Positions 1 through 7,227 of a stretch of DNA of 13,376 nt are shown here, piece after piece. This DNA comes from Pseudomonadota bacterium (lineage in GTDB: Bacteria; Pseudomonadota; Alphaproteobacteria; ATCC43930; CGMCC-115725). The translations under genes were made by a program, and so were the position numbers. The DNA lies in assembly GCA_021790295.1 (NCBI GenBank), contig JAJYIC010000030.1:1-13376 (forward strand), given 5' to 3'. The notes below the pieces were generated by a model, which saw only the letters and a program-made list of their open reading frames with translations, made no database searches and had not been told where the DNA came from. Position 1 is the first letter of the stretch; each line of letters begins with the position of its first letter.

Positions 1-518
1 GGCGATAGGAGGCTTTCGAAAGCCGCAAGGTCGAGTCCGCCATCTTTCTCGATCGGCGCGGCGAGCAGGCGGATGCCGATGCGGTCGCGCAAAAGCTGCC
101 AGGGGACGATGTTCGAGTGATGTTCGAGTTCGCTGATCAGGACCTCGTCTCCGGCCCGCAAAAACCGCGCGCCCCAGCTTTGCGCGACAAGGTTGATGGC
201 TTCCGTGGCGTTGCGCAGGAAGACGATCTCGCGCGGGTCGGCGGCGCCGAGAAAGGCTCGAACCCTCTCCCGCGCCTCTTCGTAACGCTCGGTTGCGCGT
301 TCGGAAAGGCGGTAGACGCCGCGATGAACATTGGCGTATTCCGCGCGGTAGAACTCGGCGAGGCCGTCGATGACGCTCGCCGGTTTTTGCGCGCTCGCGC
401 CGCTGTCGAGAAAGACGAGCCCCGGATTGTTGGCGAAGATCGGGAACTGGCGGCGCAGAAGGGCAGGGGTGAACGCAAGAGTCTTCTCGGCCAGGGAAGA
501 CCCGCCGACGCGCGTCAT
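1..518 (-). CDS. sufS: Cysteine desulfurase SufS, N-terminal part (cut by the window edge)
   Basis: SufS is the PLP-dependent enzyme that removes sulfur from L-cysteine and passes persulfide sulfur to the SufBCD scaffold in the cytoplasm. Reading leftwards from an ATG at 518 gives 172 residues of clean aminotransferase class V sequence, with landmarks RRQFPIF, VFLDSGASAQKP, YANVHRGVYRLSERAT, FLRNATEAINLVAQSW and ISELEHHSNIVPWQ. These match the N-terminal third of group II desulfurases, usually a little over 400 residues. The PLP lysine and the catalytic cysteine would lie beyond the left edge and cannot be checked. The start overlaps the sufD stop as ATGA (518-515), so translation is probably coupled to sufD. 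It is the last gene of the SUF operon visible here. Identity is secure; only completeness is unknown. Confidence 0.93.
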   Translation of the reverse strand, partial: MTRVGGSSLAEKTLAFTPALLRRQFPIFANNPGLVFLDSGASAQKPASVIDGLAEFYRAEYANVHRGVYRLSERATERYEEARERVRAFLGAADPREIVFLRNATEAINLVAQSWGARFLRAGDEVLISELEHHSNIVPWQLLRDRIGIRLLAAPIEKDGGLDLAAFESLLS

Positions 519-1861
519 GGTTCCTCCTCCAGGGTTGCGAGGCGGCGGGAAAGGCGCGAGGAGAGATGCCGGGCGAGAGGAGTCGTCGCCTCTGCCAGCA
601 CGTCGCGCAAAAAGGCTTCGATCAAAAGCCCACGCGCCTCTCTTTGCGGAAGGCCGCGGCTGCGACAATAGAATATCTGGGCTTCGTCGAGATCGCCCAC
701 GGCGGCGCCGTGGCTGCATTTGACGTCGTCGGCAAAGATTTCGAGTTCGGGCTTGGCGTCGACGGCGGCGCGCGGAGAGAGAAGGAGATTTTGGCTCAAT
801 TGATGGGCGTCGACCTTTTGCGCTCCGGGGTGAACGGTGATGCGCCCCTGGAAGGCGCCGTGGGCGCGCCCCGAGGCGGCGATCTTGACGAGTTCGCGCG
901 TCTCCCCTTCGGCCGCGTGATGCTCGACCGCGCTGACGATGTTCGCTTCCTGCCGGCCGGAAAGGAGCGCGGCGGCGTTCAAAACCGAACGCGCGCCCCT
1001 TCCTTCGCTTATGACGTTGGTCTCTTGCCGCAGGGTGCGGCCGCGCAAAAGGATGGCGCAACTCGAAAAGCGCGCGGCCTCGCCGAGAACTGCCTCCGTT
1101 TCGTCGAAATGGATCGCGTTCTCGCCTTCTTCGAGGATCAGAAAGCGGGAAAGCTCGGCCGAAGGGGCAAGCGCGATATCGACCCGGTCGTTACGCCAAT
1201 AGCGCCCTTCTCCGATAAAGCTTTCGCACAGGGTGGCGCGGCTTTCCTCGCCAAGGAGGACGAGGCTTCGGGTATGAAGAGAGAGGCTCGCGGCCGCGGC
1301 GACGAGATGGACGATCTCGATCGGCTGGTCGAGGATGGTTCCGGGCGCGATTTCGAGGAAAAAACCGTCGCGGAAAAAGGCGGCGTTGAGCGCGGCGAAA
1401 GGCCCGCTTGGGGCCTTGAGGCGGGGGCGCAGGAGCGTTTCGGAACGCGCCGCCGCAGAGATCGAGCCGAGGCGCACCCCCTCCGGAAGTTCGCCCTGAG
1501 AGGAAAGCGCGGGATCGAAACGGCCGTCGCGGAGAACGAAGAGGAGGCCCTTCTTTTCGACCCTCGCCTCTTCGAGACGCGCAAGAAGAGCGCCCTGAAA
1601 CGCGCCGGCGGCGGCGAGCGCCTGCGGCGCCTCCGCGAGAGGGAAAAGCGGGTTCTTCGCCAAAGGTTCGAGATCGATAGAGCGCCAGGACTCGTTTTTG
1701 CGGCTGGGGAACCCTTCCTCGGCAAAACGCGCGAGGCTTTCTTCGCGCTCGCGCCAAAGCCAGAAAGGCTCGCCCTCAGGCAGGACAAAGGCGTCGAGAT
1801 ACGGTTGCACTTCGGGCTTTGCCGCGAGCGCCGAGACCCGCCCCGCCGCTCTCCCGCTCAT
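515..1861 (-). CDS. sufD: Fe-S cluster assembly protein SufD
   Basis: SufD pairs with SufB and the SufC ATPase to form the SufBC2D scaffold on which iron-sulfur clusters are built. The product is 448 residues, close to the usual family length. The N-terminal half is variable. The C-terminal beta-helix core is recognisable, with a KCSHGAAVGDLDEAQIFYC segment. His384 there lies where the functionally important SufD histidine (His360 in E. coli) is expected. The chosen ATG overlaps the sufC stop as ATGA (1861-1858), and the gene ends in an ATGA overlap with sufS. The region just before that segment (LELEIFADDV-like) and the C-terminal ARHLSSRLSRRLATLEEEP tail read without interruption. SufD and SufB are paralogues, but the neighbouring complete SufB and the lack of SufB's C-terminal cysteine motifs settle this as SufD. 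Confidence 0.95.
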   Translation of the reverse strand: MSGRAAGRVSALAAKPEVQPYLDAFVLPEGEPFWLWREREESLARFAEEGFPSRKNESWRSIDLEPLAKNPLFPLAEAPQALAAAGAFQGALLARLEEARVEKKGLLFVLRDGRFDPALSSQGELPEGVRLGSISAAARSETLLRPRLKAPSGPFAALNAAFFRDGFFLEIAPGTILDQPIEIVHLVAAAASLSLHTRSLVLLGEESRATLCESFIGEGRYWRNDRVDIALAPSAELSRFLILEEGENAIHFDETEAVLGEAARFSSCAILLRGRTLRQETNVISEGRGARSVLNAAALLSGRQEANIVSAVEHHAAEGETRELVKIAASGRAHGAFQGRITVHPGAQKVDAHQLSQNLLLSPRAAVDAKPELEIFADDVKCSHGAAVGDLDEAQIFYCRSRGLPQREARGLLIEAFLRDVLAEATTPLARHLSSRLSRRLATLEEEP

Positions 1862-2619
1862 GTCCCCTCGCCGAGAAAGGCGTAACCGTGCCGTTCGAGT
1901 TCCGCGGCCAGTTCCCTGCCGCCGCTTTCGACGATTCGTCCGGCGTTCAAGACATGCACGTGATCCGGCGCCAACTGTTCGAGAAGGCGCTCGTAATGGG
2001 TGATGAGGACGATCGCCCGGTCGGGTGCGCGCAGGCTTTCGACCCCTTTCGCAACCGCTTTCAAGGCGTCGATGTCGAGACCGCTGTCGACCTCGTCGAG
2101 CACCGCAAGGCGCGGTTCGAGGATTGCCATCTGCAGGATCTCATTGCGCTTTTTCTCCCCTCCCGAAAACCCGGCGTTGAGCGCGCGGTGGAGAAGAGCC
2201 TCGTCCATGTCGAGAAGCGCCAATTTCTTTTTGACCGCCCGCAAAAACTCTCCGGCGTCGATCTCGCTTTCTCCGTGGCGGCGGCGCTGCGCGTTGAGGG
2301 CGGCGCGCAGGAAGACCATGTTGTTCACTCCCGGGATTTCGACCGGGTACTGGAAGGCGAGGAAAAGCCCTTCCGCAGCCCGCTCTTCTGGCGCCATCGA
2401 GAGCAGGTCGCGGCCGCGGTAAAAGACCCGCCCGGCCTCGACGCGATAGCCTTCGCGTCCGGCGAGAACCGCGGCAAGGGTCGATTTTCCCGAACCGTTC
2501 GGCCCCATGATCGCGTGCACTTCGCCTTCGTGTACGCGCAAATTGATCCCGCGCAGGATCTCGCGGCCGTCGGCAAGGGAGGCGTGAAGATCCTCGACCG
2601 CGAGCAAAGGAAGACCCAT
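1858..2619 (-). CDS. sufC: Fe-S cluster assembly ATPase SufC
   Basis: SufC is a soluble ABC-type ATPase that drives conformational change in the SufB-SufD scaffold. The protein is 253 residues, normal for the family. Visible motifs are Walker A GPNGSGKST (39-47, Lys45), the ABC signature SGGEKKR (152-158), Walker B LAVLDE (171-176, catalytic Glu176) followed by a VDSGLD D-loop, and the H-loop THY (His208). The SufC-typical stretches FQYPVEIPGV and EILQMAILEP are present. The frame stays open upstream to 3207, but that part is antisense-like noise inside sufB. The start at 2619 is chosen because the protein begins directly with the ABC fold and is preceded by AAAGGGGAG about 8 bases before the ATG. 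It lies 17 bases after sufB and overlaps sufD by 4 bases. Confidence 0.96.
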   Translation of the reverse strand: MGLPLLAVEDLHASLADGREILRGINLRVHEGEVHAIMGPNGSGKSTLAAVLAGREGYRVEAGRVFYRGRDLLSMAPEERAAEGLFLAFQYPVEIPGVNNMVFLRAALNAQRRRHGESEIDAGEFLRAVKKKLALLDMDEALLHRALNAGFSGGEKKRNEILQMAILEPRLAVLDEVDSGLDIDALKAVAKGVESLRAPDRAIVLITHYERLLEQLAPDHVHVLNAGRIVESGGRELAAELERHGYAFLGEGT

Positions 2620-2636
2620 CGCCAACGCTCCCCTTT

Positions 2637-4091
2637 TCAGCCGACGCTGCCTTCGAGGCTCACGGCAAGCAGCTTTTGCGCCTCGACCGCGAATTCCATC
2701 GGCAGCTCTTTCAAGACTTCCTTGCAAAAGCCGTTGACGATGAGAGAAAGCGCGTCTTCTTCGCCAAGCCCCCTCTGCCGACAGTAGAAAAGCTGGTCCT
2801 CGCTGATCTTGCCGGTTGTCGCTTCGTGCTCGACGCGGGCGGAAGGGTTTCGCGTTTCGATATAAGGCACCGTATGGGCGCCGCAGCGATCGCCGATGAG
2901 AAGGGAGTCGCAACGGGTATGATTGCGCGCTCCCTCGGCGCGCGGCAGGACCCTGACGAGGCCGCGATAGGTGTTCTGGCCGCGCCCTGCCGAGATGCCT
3001 TTGGCGAGGATGGTCGAACGGGTCTCCTTGCCGATATGGATCATCTTGGTCCCGGTATCGGCCTGCTGGCAGTTGTTGGTGATCGCCACGGAATAGAATT
3101 CGCCGATCGAACGATCGCCTTCGAGGATGCAGCTCGGATATTTCCAGGTGATGGCCGAGCCGGTTTCGACCTGAGTCCAGGAAATCTTGGAGCGGGCGCC
3201 GCGGCAATGGCCGCGTTTGGTGACGAAGTTGTAGATGCCGCCCTTTCCCTCGGCGTCGCCCGGATACCAGTTCTGCACGGTCGAATATTTGATCGCCGCG
3301 TCTTCCTCTGCGACGAGTTCGACGACCGCGGCGTGAAGCTGGTTCTCGTCGCGTTGCGGCGCCGTGCAGCCTTCGAGATAGCTGACGGCGGCGCCTTTGT
3401 CGGCGACGATGAGCGTGCGTTCGAACTGGCCGGTTTTGGCCGCATTGATGCGGAAATAGGTGGAAAGCTCCAAAGGACAGCGCACGCCCGGCGGGATATA
3501 GGCAAAGGTGCCGTCGCTAAAGACGGCCGAATTGAGGGCGGCAAAAAAGTTGTCGCCTTGCGGCACGACCGAGCCCAGATAACGGCGCACGAGATCGGGG
3601 TGTTCGCGCACCGCCTCGCCGATCGAACAGAAGATGATGCCGAGCTTTGCCAGCTCTTCCTTGAAGGTCGTCGCGACGGAGACGCTGTCGAACACGGCGT
3701 CGACCGCCACTCCTGCGAGAACTTCCCGTTCTTTCAAAGGGATGCCGAGCTTTTCATAGGTCCGCAAAAGCTCGGGATCGACCTCGTCCAAAGACTGCGG
3801 TGCGGTCTTTTGTTTCGGCGCCGAATAATAGCTGATCGCCTGATAATCGATCGGCGCGAGGCGCAGTTTCGCCCAGTTCGGAGGGGTCATCTGGCGCCAG
3901 GCGGCAAGCGCCGAAAGGCGCCACTCCAAAAGCCAGGAAGGCTCCCCCTTTTTCCCCGAAATGAAACGAACGGTCTCCTCGCCGAGCCCTGGAGGCGCGC
4001 TTTCCGCCTCGATCTCGGTGACAAAGCCGTATTTGTAGCCCTCTTCGGCCAGAAAGCGCACGGTCTCGCGGCTGTCGAGTGGAAGGGTCAT
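2637..4091 (-). CDS. sufB: Fe-S cluster assembly scaffold SufB
   Basis: SufB is the main scaffold subunit that accepts sulfur from SufS and assembles the nascent cluster with SufC and SufD. The product is 484 residues, usual for SufB. Hallmarks include PPGVRCPLELSTYFRIN, YLEGCTAPQRDENQLHAAVV, STVQNWYPGD, TRCDSLLIGDRCGAHTVPY and the C-terminal EFAVEAQKLLAVSLEGSVG. By alignment from the C-terminus, Cys394 and Glu423 correspond to E. coli SufB Cys405 and Glu434, implicated in cluster assembly. Cys242 probably corresponds to the sulfur-accepting Cys254. The frame is open further upstream to 4295, but the conserved N-terminus (ETVRFLAEEGYKYGFVTEIE) follows directly after the ATG at 4091. That ATG overlaps the regulator's stop as ATGA. 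It is the second gene of the operon. Confidence 0.97.
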   Translation of the reverse strand: MTLPLDSRETVRFLAEEGYKYGFVTEIEAESAPPGLGEETVRFISGKKGEPSWLLEWRLSALAAWRQMTPPNWAKLRLAPIDYQAISYYSAPKQKTAPQSLDEVDPELLRTYEKLGIPLKEREVLAGVAVDAVFDSVSVATTFKEELAKLGIIFCSIGEAVREHPDLVRRYLGSVVPQGDNFFAALNSAVFSDGTFAYIPPGVRCPLELSTYFRINAAKTGQFERTLIVADKGAAVSYLEGCTAPQRDENQLHAAVVELVAEEDAAIKYSTVQNWYPGDAEGKGGIYNFVTKRGHCRGARSKISWTQVETGSAITWKYPSCILEGDRSIGEFYSVAITNNCQQADTGTKMIHIGKETRSTILAKGISAGRGQNTYRGLVRVLPRAEGARNHTRCDSLLIGDRCGAHTVPYIETRNPSARVEHEATTGKISEDQLFYCRQRGLGEEDALSLIVNGFCKEVLKELPMEFAVEAQKLLAVSLEGSVG

Positions 4092-4567
4092 GGCGTTACT
4101 CCGGGTTCCGCGATCTTCTCTCGTCGCGCCGGGGTGAACCGCCCCTTCCCTGGGGGCGCAAATGTATAAGGGGTCACCATTTCCTCGAGCGCAATCGCCG
4201 CCAAAGCCTTCGCCACGGCATTGTTGATCGCCGCCCAATGCGGGCGCGTCGGGCAATAATTGGTGCGCGCGCAGTCTTCGACGTGGACCGAGCATTGGGT
4301 GAGGCCGATATTGCCGTCGATGGCGGCCACGACCTCGGAGAGAGAGATGGCGGCCGGATCGCGCGCGAGGCGGTAACCGCCGGCGACGCCTCTTGTCGAC
4401 GAAACCAGGCCGGCGCGCGCCAAGGCCTTGAGAAGCTTGGCGACGGTTGCCCGCGGCAGTTGCGTCGCCGCGGCGACGGCCGACGCCGTCGCCTGCCGCT
4501 CTCGGTCGGCGGCAAGGCAGGTGGCGACGATAACGCCGTAATCGGCAAGTCTCGAAAGGATGATCAT
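4088..4567 (-). CDS. Rrf2-family SUF operon transcriptional regulator (IscR-like, Fe-S sensing)
   Basis: This is a 159-residue Rrf2-family DNA-binding protein. It has an N-terminal winged helix (MIILSRLADYGV, ATVAKLLKALARAGLV, STRGVAGGYRLARDP) and a C-terminal cysteine cluster, Cys92-x6-Cys99-x5-Cys105. Its position matches the [2Fe-2S]-ligating cysteines of IscR (92, 98, 104). The C-x6-C-x5-C spacing and the sequence around it resemble the SUF-system assembly regulators of proteobacteria. By family knowledge it would sense Fe-S status and control the operon it leads. An upstream ATG at 4603 is in frame, but 4567 is preferred: Rrf2 proteins begin at the MxLSxxxDYG motif and GGGAG sits just upstream. 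The gene's stop overlaps the sufB start by 4 bases. Whether it represses or activates is not visible. Confidence 0.92.
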   Translation of the reverse strand: MIILSRLADYGVIVATCLAADRERQATASAVAAATQLPRATVAKLLKALARAGLVSSTRGVAGGYRLARDPAAISLSEVVAAIDGNIGLTQCSVHVEDCARTNYCPTRPHWAAINNAVAKALAAIALEEMVTPYTFAPPGKGRFTPARREKIAEPGVTP

Positions 4568-4601
4568 CGTTCTCCCGCGCGGCGGGGATCGAGGCTGCGA
4601 C

Positions 4602-4626
4602 AAATTGGACCGAATTGGTCCGCTAT
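4602..4626 (-). promoter_or_regulatory. Candidate IscR-type operator in front of the SUF operon
   Basis: Read on the minus strand, this 25-base element contains the interrupted palindrome GGACC-AATTC-GGTCC (4621-4607). It matches 19 of 25 positions of the E. coli IscR type-1 consensus as I recall it, including the spacing GAC(T/C)-N5-(A/G)GTC and the RWWWY centre. It starts about 35 bases upstream of the Rrf2 regulator's ATG and covers the expected transcription start. Binding there would repress the operon. Autoregulation by the adjacent Rrf2 protein is inferred, not shown. Confidence 0.6.
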
Positions 4627-4631
4627 AGGGG

Positions 4632-4661
4632 GCTATATGGCGAGCCGGGCCCGGCCGTCAA
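4632..4661 (-). promoter_or_regulatory. Candidate sigma70-type promoter of the SUF operon
   Basis: On the minus strand a TTGACG -35 box (4661-4656) is separated by 18 bases from a TATAGC -10 box (4637-4632). This predicts a start near 4625, about 58 bases before the regulator's ATG and at the edge of the IscR-like operator. A second TATAGC (4627-4622) lies inside the operator but has no matching -35. The assignment rests on sequence pattern and position only. Confidence 0.5.
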
Positions 4662-4946
4662 CCCTCATCTCTTTTCGCTTTTGCCATGCTGTTTTGCCGT
4701 GCCATGCGGTTTTCCTTTGGCCCACTCGACCCGGCGCTCGCGCGCAACTGGCGCGGCGCCAACCTGCTTTCGGCGTTTGCCTGCGGCGCTTGCCGGGCTT
4801 TGCCCCCGATACCACTTGAAAGGCGTTGTCGGTCATGGCTTTCGGCCCCCTTTGCCGCGGCTCGAATTGGGGTAGTTCAGGTTGGGCCGCAAGGCTCGGG
4901 CAAAGCGCTGACCGGCCTATGGGCCGCCCTCCCGCGGGAAGACGAG
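4662..4946. other. Intergenic region between the divergent SUF operon and two-component genes
   Basis: No gene is supported here. A plus-strand frame is open from 4686 into the response regulator, but its translation before 4947 resembles no receiver domain. The stretch is rich in short T runs and holds an imperfect direct repeat: GCCATGC-T-GTTTT at 4683-4695 and GCCATGC-G-GTTTT at 4701-4713, 18 bases apart. It should contain the response regulator's promoter, but no convincing -35/-10 pair is visible on the plus strand. Confidence 0.5.
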
Positions 4947-5624
4947 ATGAAGATCCTTGTCGTCGAAGACGACCGCGAAACCGCCTCTTATCTGGCGAAA
5001 GGGCTGTGCGAAAGCGGCTATACGGTCGATCGTTCGGGCGACGGGCGCGAAGGGCTTTATCTCGCGACGTCGGGGGGCTATGGCGCGCTCGTCGTCGACC
5101 GCATGTTGCCGAGCATGGACGGCCTTGCCTTGATCGGGGCTTTGCGCGCCGCCAATATTCGCACTCCGGCGCTCATCCTGAGCGCTCTCGGCAGCGTCGA
5201 CGACCGGGTCAAAGGGTTGCGCGCGGGGGGCGACGATTATCTTGTCAAGCCCTTTGCCTTTAGCGAGCTATTGGCCCGGATCGAGGCGCTGTTGCGGCGC
5301 GGCGCGGCGGCGCCGGCGACGACGGGGTTGAAGCTCGCCGATCTCGAACTCGATCTTTTGACGCGAAACGTCAAGCGCGCCGGCAAATCGCTCGATCTCC
5401 TCCCGCGCGAGTTTCAGATCCTCGAATATCTTCTGCGCAATTCCGGGCATGTGGTGACCCGGACGATGCTTCTCGAACATGTGTGGGACTACCATTTCGA
5501 TCCTCAGACGAATGTTATCGATGTGCATGTGAGCCGCCTGCGCCAGAAGATCGACAAAGGTTTCGAACGGCCGCTTTTGCACACCGTGCGCGGGGCGGGA
5601 TATTGCCTGCGCGCTTCCGAATGA
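4947..5624 (+). CDS. OmpR/PhoB-family response regulator
   Basis: This is a 225-residue transcription factor controlled by phosphorylation. The receiver domain (about 1-118) shows the acidic pocket Glu7-Asp8-Asp9, phospho-acceptor Asp51 (VVDRMLP), the switch Ser79 and Lys101 in LVKPF. A winged-helix DNA-binding domain (about 130-222) carries LLPREFQILEYLLRN, the VWDYHFDPQTNVIDVHVSRL recognition region and the terminal HTVRGAGYCL. Overall it resembles the CusR/QseB type. The frame is open upstream, but the start at 4947 gives the canonical MKILVVEDD and has GGGAAG just before it. It precedes the histidine kinase by 52 bases in the same direction and is almost certainly its partner. The signal and target genes are not identifiable. 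Metal, envelope stress or efflux control are possibilities by family only. Confidence 0.93.
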   Translation: MKILVVEDDRETASYLAKGLCESGYTVDRSGDGREGLYLATSGGYGALVVDRMLPSMDGLALIGALRAANIRTPALILSALGSVDDRVKGLRAGGDDYLVKPFAFSELLARIEALLRRGAAAPATTGLKLADLELDLLTRNVKRAGKSLDLLPREFQILEYLLRNSGHVVTRTMLLEHVWDYHFDPQTNVIDVHVSRLRQKIDKGFERPLLHTVRGAGYCLRASE

Positions 5625-5676
5625 CTCCGATCTGATGCGAAAGCTCCCGTGACGCAGCCCCTGTCCAGTGTGAGAA

Positions 5677-7164
5677 ATGCGGGTTAGGACTTTTCTTCCG
5701 GCTTCACCGACCGCGCGGCCCTATTCCGCCGGCCCGCGCCGGCTCGTGCGGACCCATGCCTTCCGCCTTGCCGCCCTTTATTTTCTTGTTTTTGCCGCAT
5801 CGGTTTTGGGGGTTCTGCTTTTCGTTTATTGGATGAGCGTCGGCTTTGTCGAAAGGCAGACCAAGGCGACGATCAAGGCCGAGATCACCGGGCTTGCCGA
5901 GCAGTACGAAGAGCGCGGACTGTCGGGTCTCGTCCAGACCGTCGCCGCGCGCAGCGCCGGAAACCGGGGCGACGCCAATCTTTATCTCGTCACCGATCCC
6001 AAAGGCAGGCCTCTGGCCGGCAACATCGCGGCCTGGCCGCAAGGCGTTCCCGCCCGTGCGGGCTGGCTTTCCTTTTCGATCGCGGCAAAAGTCAAAGGCC
6101 GCACGCTGATCCACCCGGCGCGCGGCGCGATCTTTCTCGTCCCCGGCGGTTATCGCCTTCTCGTCGGGCGCGACGTCAGCGATGCGGCCGCCTTTGGCCA
6201 TCACGTCACATGGACCCTTTTGTGGGCCGGTCTCGTCGCGCTTTTTGTCGGTCTTTTGGGGGGCGCGGCGATGAGCCGCAACCTTTTGCGCCGGGTCGAA
6301 GAAGTCAACCGCACGAGCGAAAGGGTGATGGCCGGCAACCTCTCGCACCGTGTGCCGCAAAGGGGAACGAACGACGAGTTCGACCAGCTTGCCGTCAATC
6401 TCAACCGCATGCTCGAACAGATCGAGCGCCTGATGACGGCGATGCGCGAGGTCACGGACAATGTCGCCCACGACCTCAAGACCCCGTTGTCGCGCCTTCG
6501 CGCCCGGCTCGAACTCGCCTTGATCGAACCGGAGGAAGGGGAGGGCGAAGCGATTCGTTCGGCGATCGAGGAGGCCGACCGTCTTTTGGCGACCTTTAAT
6601 GCTCTTCTCGGGATTGCCGAGGCCGAATCGGGCGCGCGCCGGGGAGAAAGCGGCCGTCTCGACCTTTGCGCCGTGGCGCAAGCCGCGGCCGAACTTTACG
6701 AGCCGGTGGCCGAAGACAAAGGCTTTCTGCTCTCTCTCGCGGCCGAACCCGGGGTCGCCATCAAAGGCGACCGTCATCTCTTGTCGCAGGCCCTCGCCAA
6801 CCTCATCGACAACGCCCTCAAATACGCGGGCGGGGGCGAGATCGCGATCCGCGTCGAAAGGCTGGGCGATCGCGCCCACCTCGAGGTGGCCGACCGCGGC
6901 CCCGGCATCCCCGAAAGCGAGCGCGAGATCGTCTTCGACCGATTTGTCCGTTTGGAGCCGAGCCGCAGCACGCCGGGAAACGGGCTCGGCCTCAGTCTGG
7001 TGCGCGCCGTGGTTCGCCTTCACGAAGGCAGGATCGAACTTGCCGACAACGCTCCGGGCCTCGTCGTCCGCCTCGATTTTCCCGCTCTTCCGCTCGCCTT
7101 CGAGCTTCCGACCCGGCCGCTTTTGGGTTTCCCGGTCGGCGCCCAGAGGGCGGCAGGCCGCTGA
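5677..7164 (+). CDS. Membrane sensor histidine kinase (HAMP-HisKA-HATPase)
   Basis: This 495-residue inner-membrane kinase should phosphorylate the response regulator upstream. The order is TM1 (about 31-54), a periplasmic sensor region of about 120 residues with no recognised fold, TM2 (about 177-198), HAMP (199-251), and HisKA with phospho-acceptor His265 in NVAHDLKTPLSRLR. The catalytic ATPase domain follows: N box NLIDNALKYA near 375-384, G1 DRGPGI at 406-411, F box around Phe420, G2 GNGLGL at 434-439. A proline-rich 30-residue tail follows. All motifs needed for activity are present. The ribosome binding site before 5677 is weak. A GTG at 5746, just before TM1, gives an N-terminus more typical of this kinase class and is a real alternative. 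The pair sits between the SUF operon and hopanoid genes, but the sequence does not reveal the signal. Confidence 0.92.
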   Translation: MRVRTFLPASPTARPYSAGPRRLVRTHAFRLAALYFLVFAASVLGVLLFVYWMSVGFVERQTKATIKAEITGLAEQYEERGLSGLVQTVAARSAGNRGDANLYLVTDPKGRPLAGNIAAWPQGVPARAGWLSFSIAAKVKGRTLIHPARGAIFLVPGGYRLLVGRDVSDAAAFGHHVTWTLLWAGLVALFVGLLGGAAMSRNLLRRVEEVNRTSERVMAGNLSHRVPQRGTNDEFDQLAVNLNRMLEQIERLMTAMREVTDNVAHDLKTPLSRLRARLELALIEPEEGEGEAIRSAIEEADRLLATFNALLGIAEAESGARRGESGRLDLCAVAQAAAELYEPVAEDKGFLLSLAAEPGVAIKGDRHLLSQALANLIDNALKYAGGGEIAIRVERLGDRAHLEVADRGPGIPESEREIVFDRFVRLEPSRSTPGNGLGLSLVRAVVRLHEGRIELADNAPGLVVRLDFPALPLAFELPTRPLLGFPVGAQRAAGR

Positions 7165-7185
7165 CGGCGCGGGTAGAGGAACCCT

Positions 7186-7216
7186 GGCGCCGGCCCCAAG
7201 GGGGCCCTTTTGGCGC
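7186..7216 (+). terminator. Weak candidate terminator after the histidine kinase
   Basis: A GGCCCC-AAG-GGGGCC hairpin (7192-7206) is followed by CTTTT and framed by outer arms GCGCC and GGCGC. It lies between two convergent genes, so it may serve both. The U tract is only four bases long, so efficiency is doubtful. Confidence 0.35.
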
Positions 7217-7227
7217 GATCGGAAATC

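Noticed and set aside
566..1885. 439-codon open frame on the plus strand opposite sufD
   Set aside because: Long antisense frames are expected in this GC-rich DNA. Its product is Arg/Gly/Ala-rich with no family features, while sufD on the other strand is unambiguous.
2620..3207. Upstream extension of sufC by 196 codons
   Set aside because: It would lie wholly within sufB in another frame, and the translation is Arg-rich noise. SufC has a proper start and ribosome binding site at 2619.
2676..4169. 497-codon open frame on the plus strand opposite sufB
   Set aside because: Mirror frame of the strongly conserved sufB; no recognisable domain and no credible ribosome binding site.
5704..7023. 439-codon open frame on the minus strand opposite the histidine kinase
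   Set aside because: Mirror of a kinase with every catalytic motif intact; its translation is compositionally biased with no fold.
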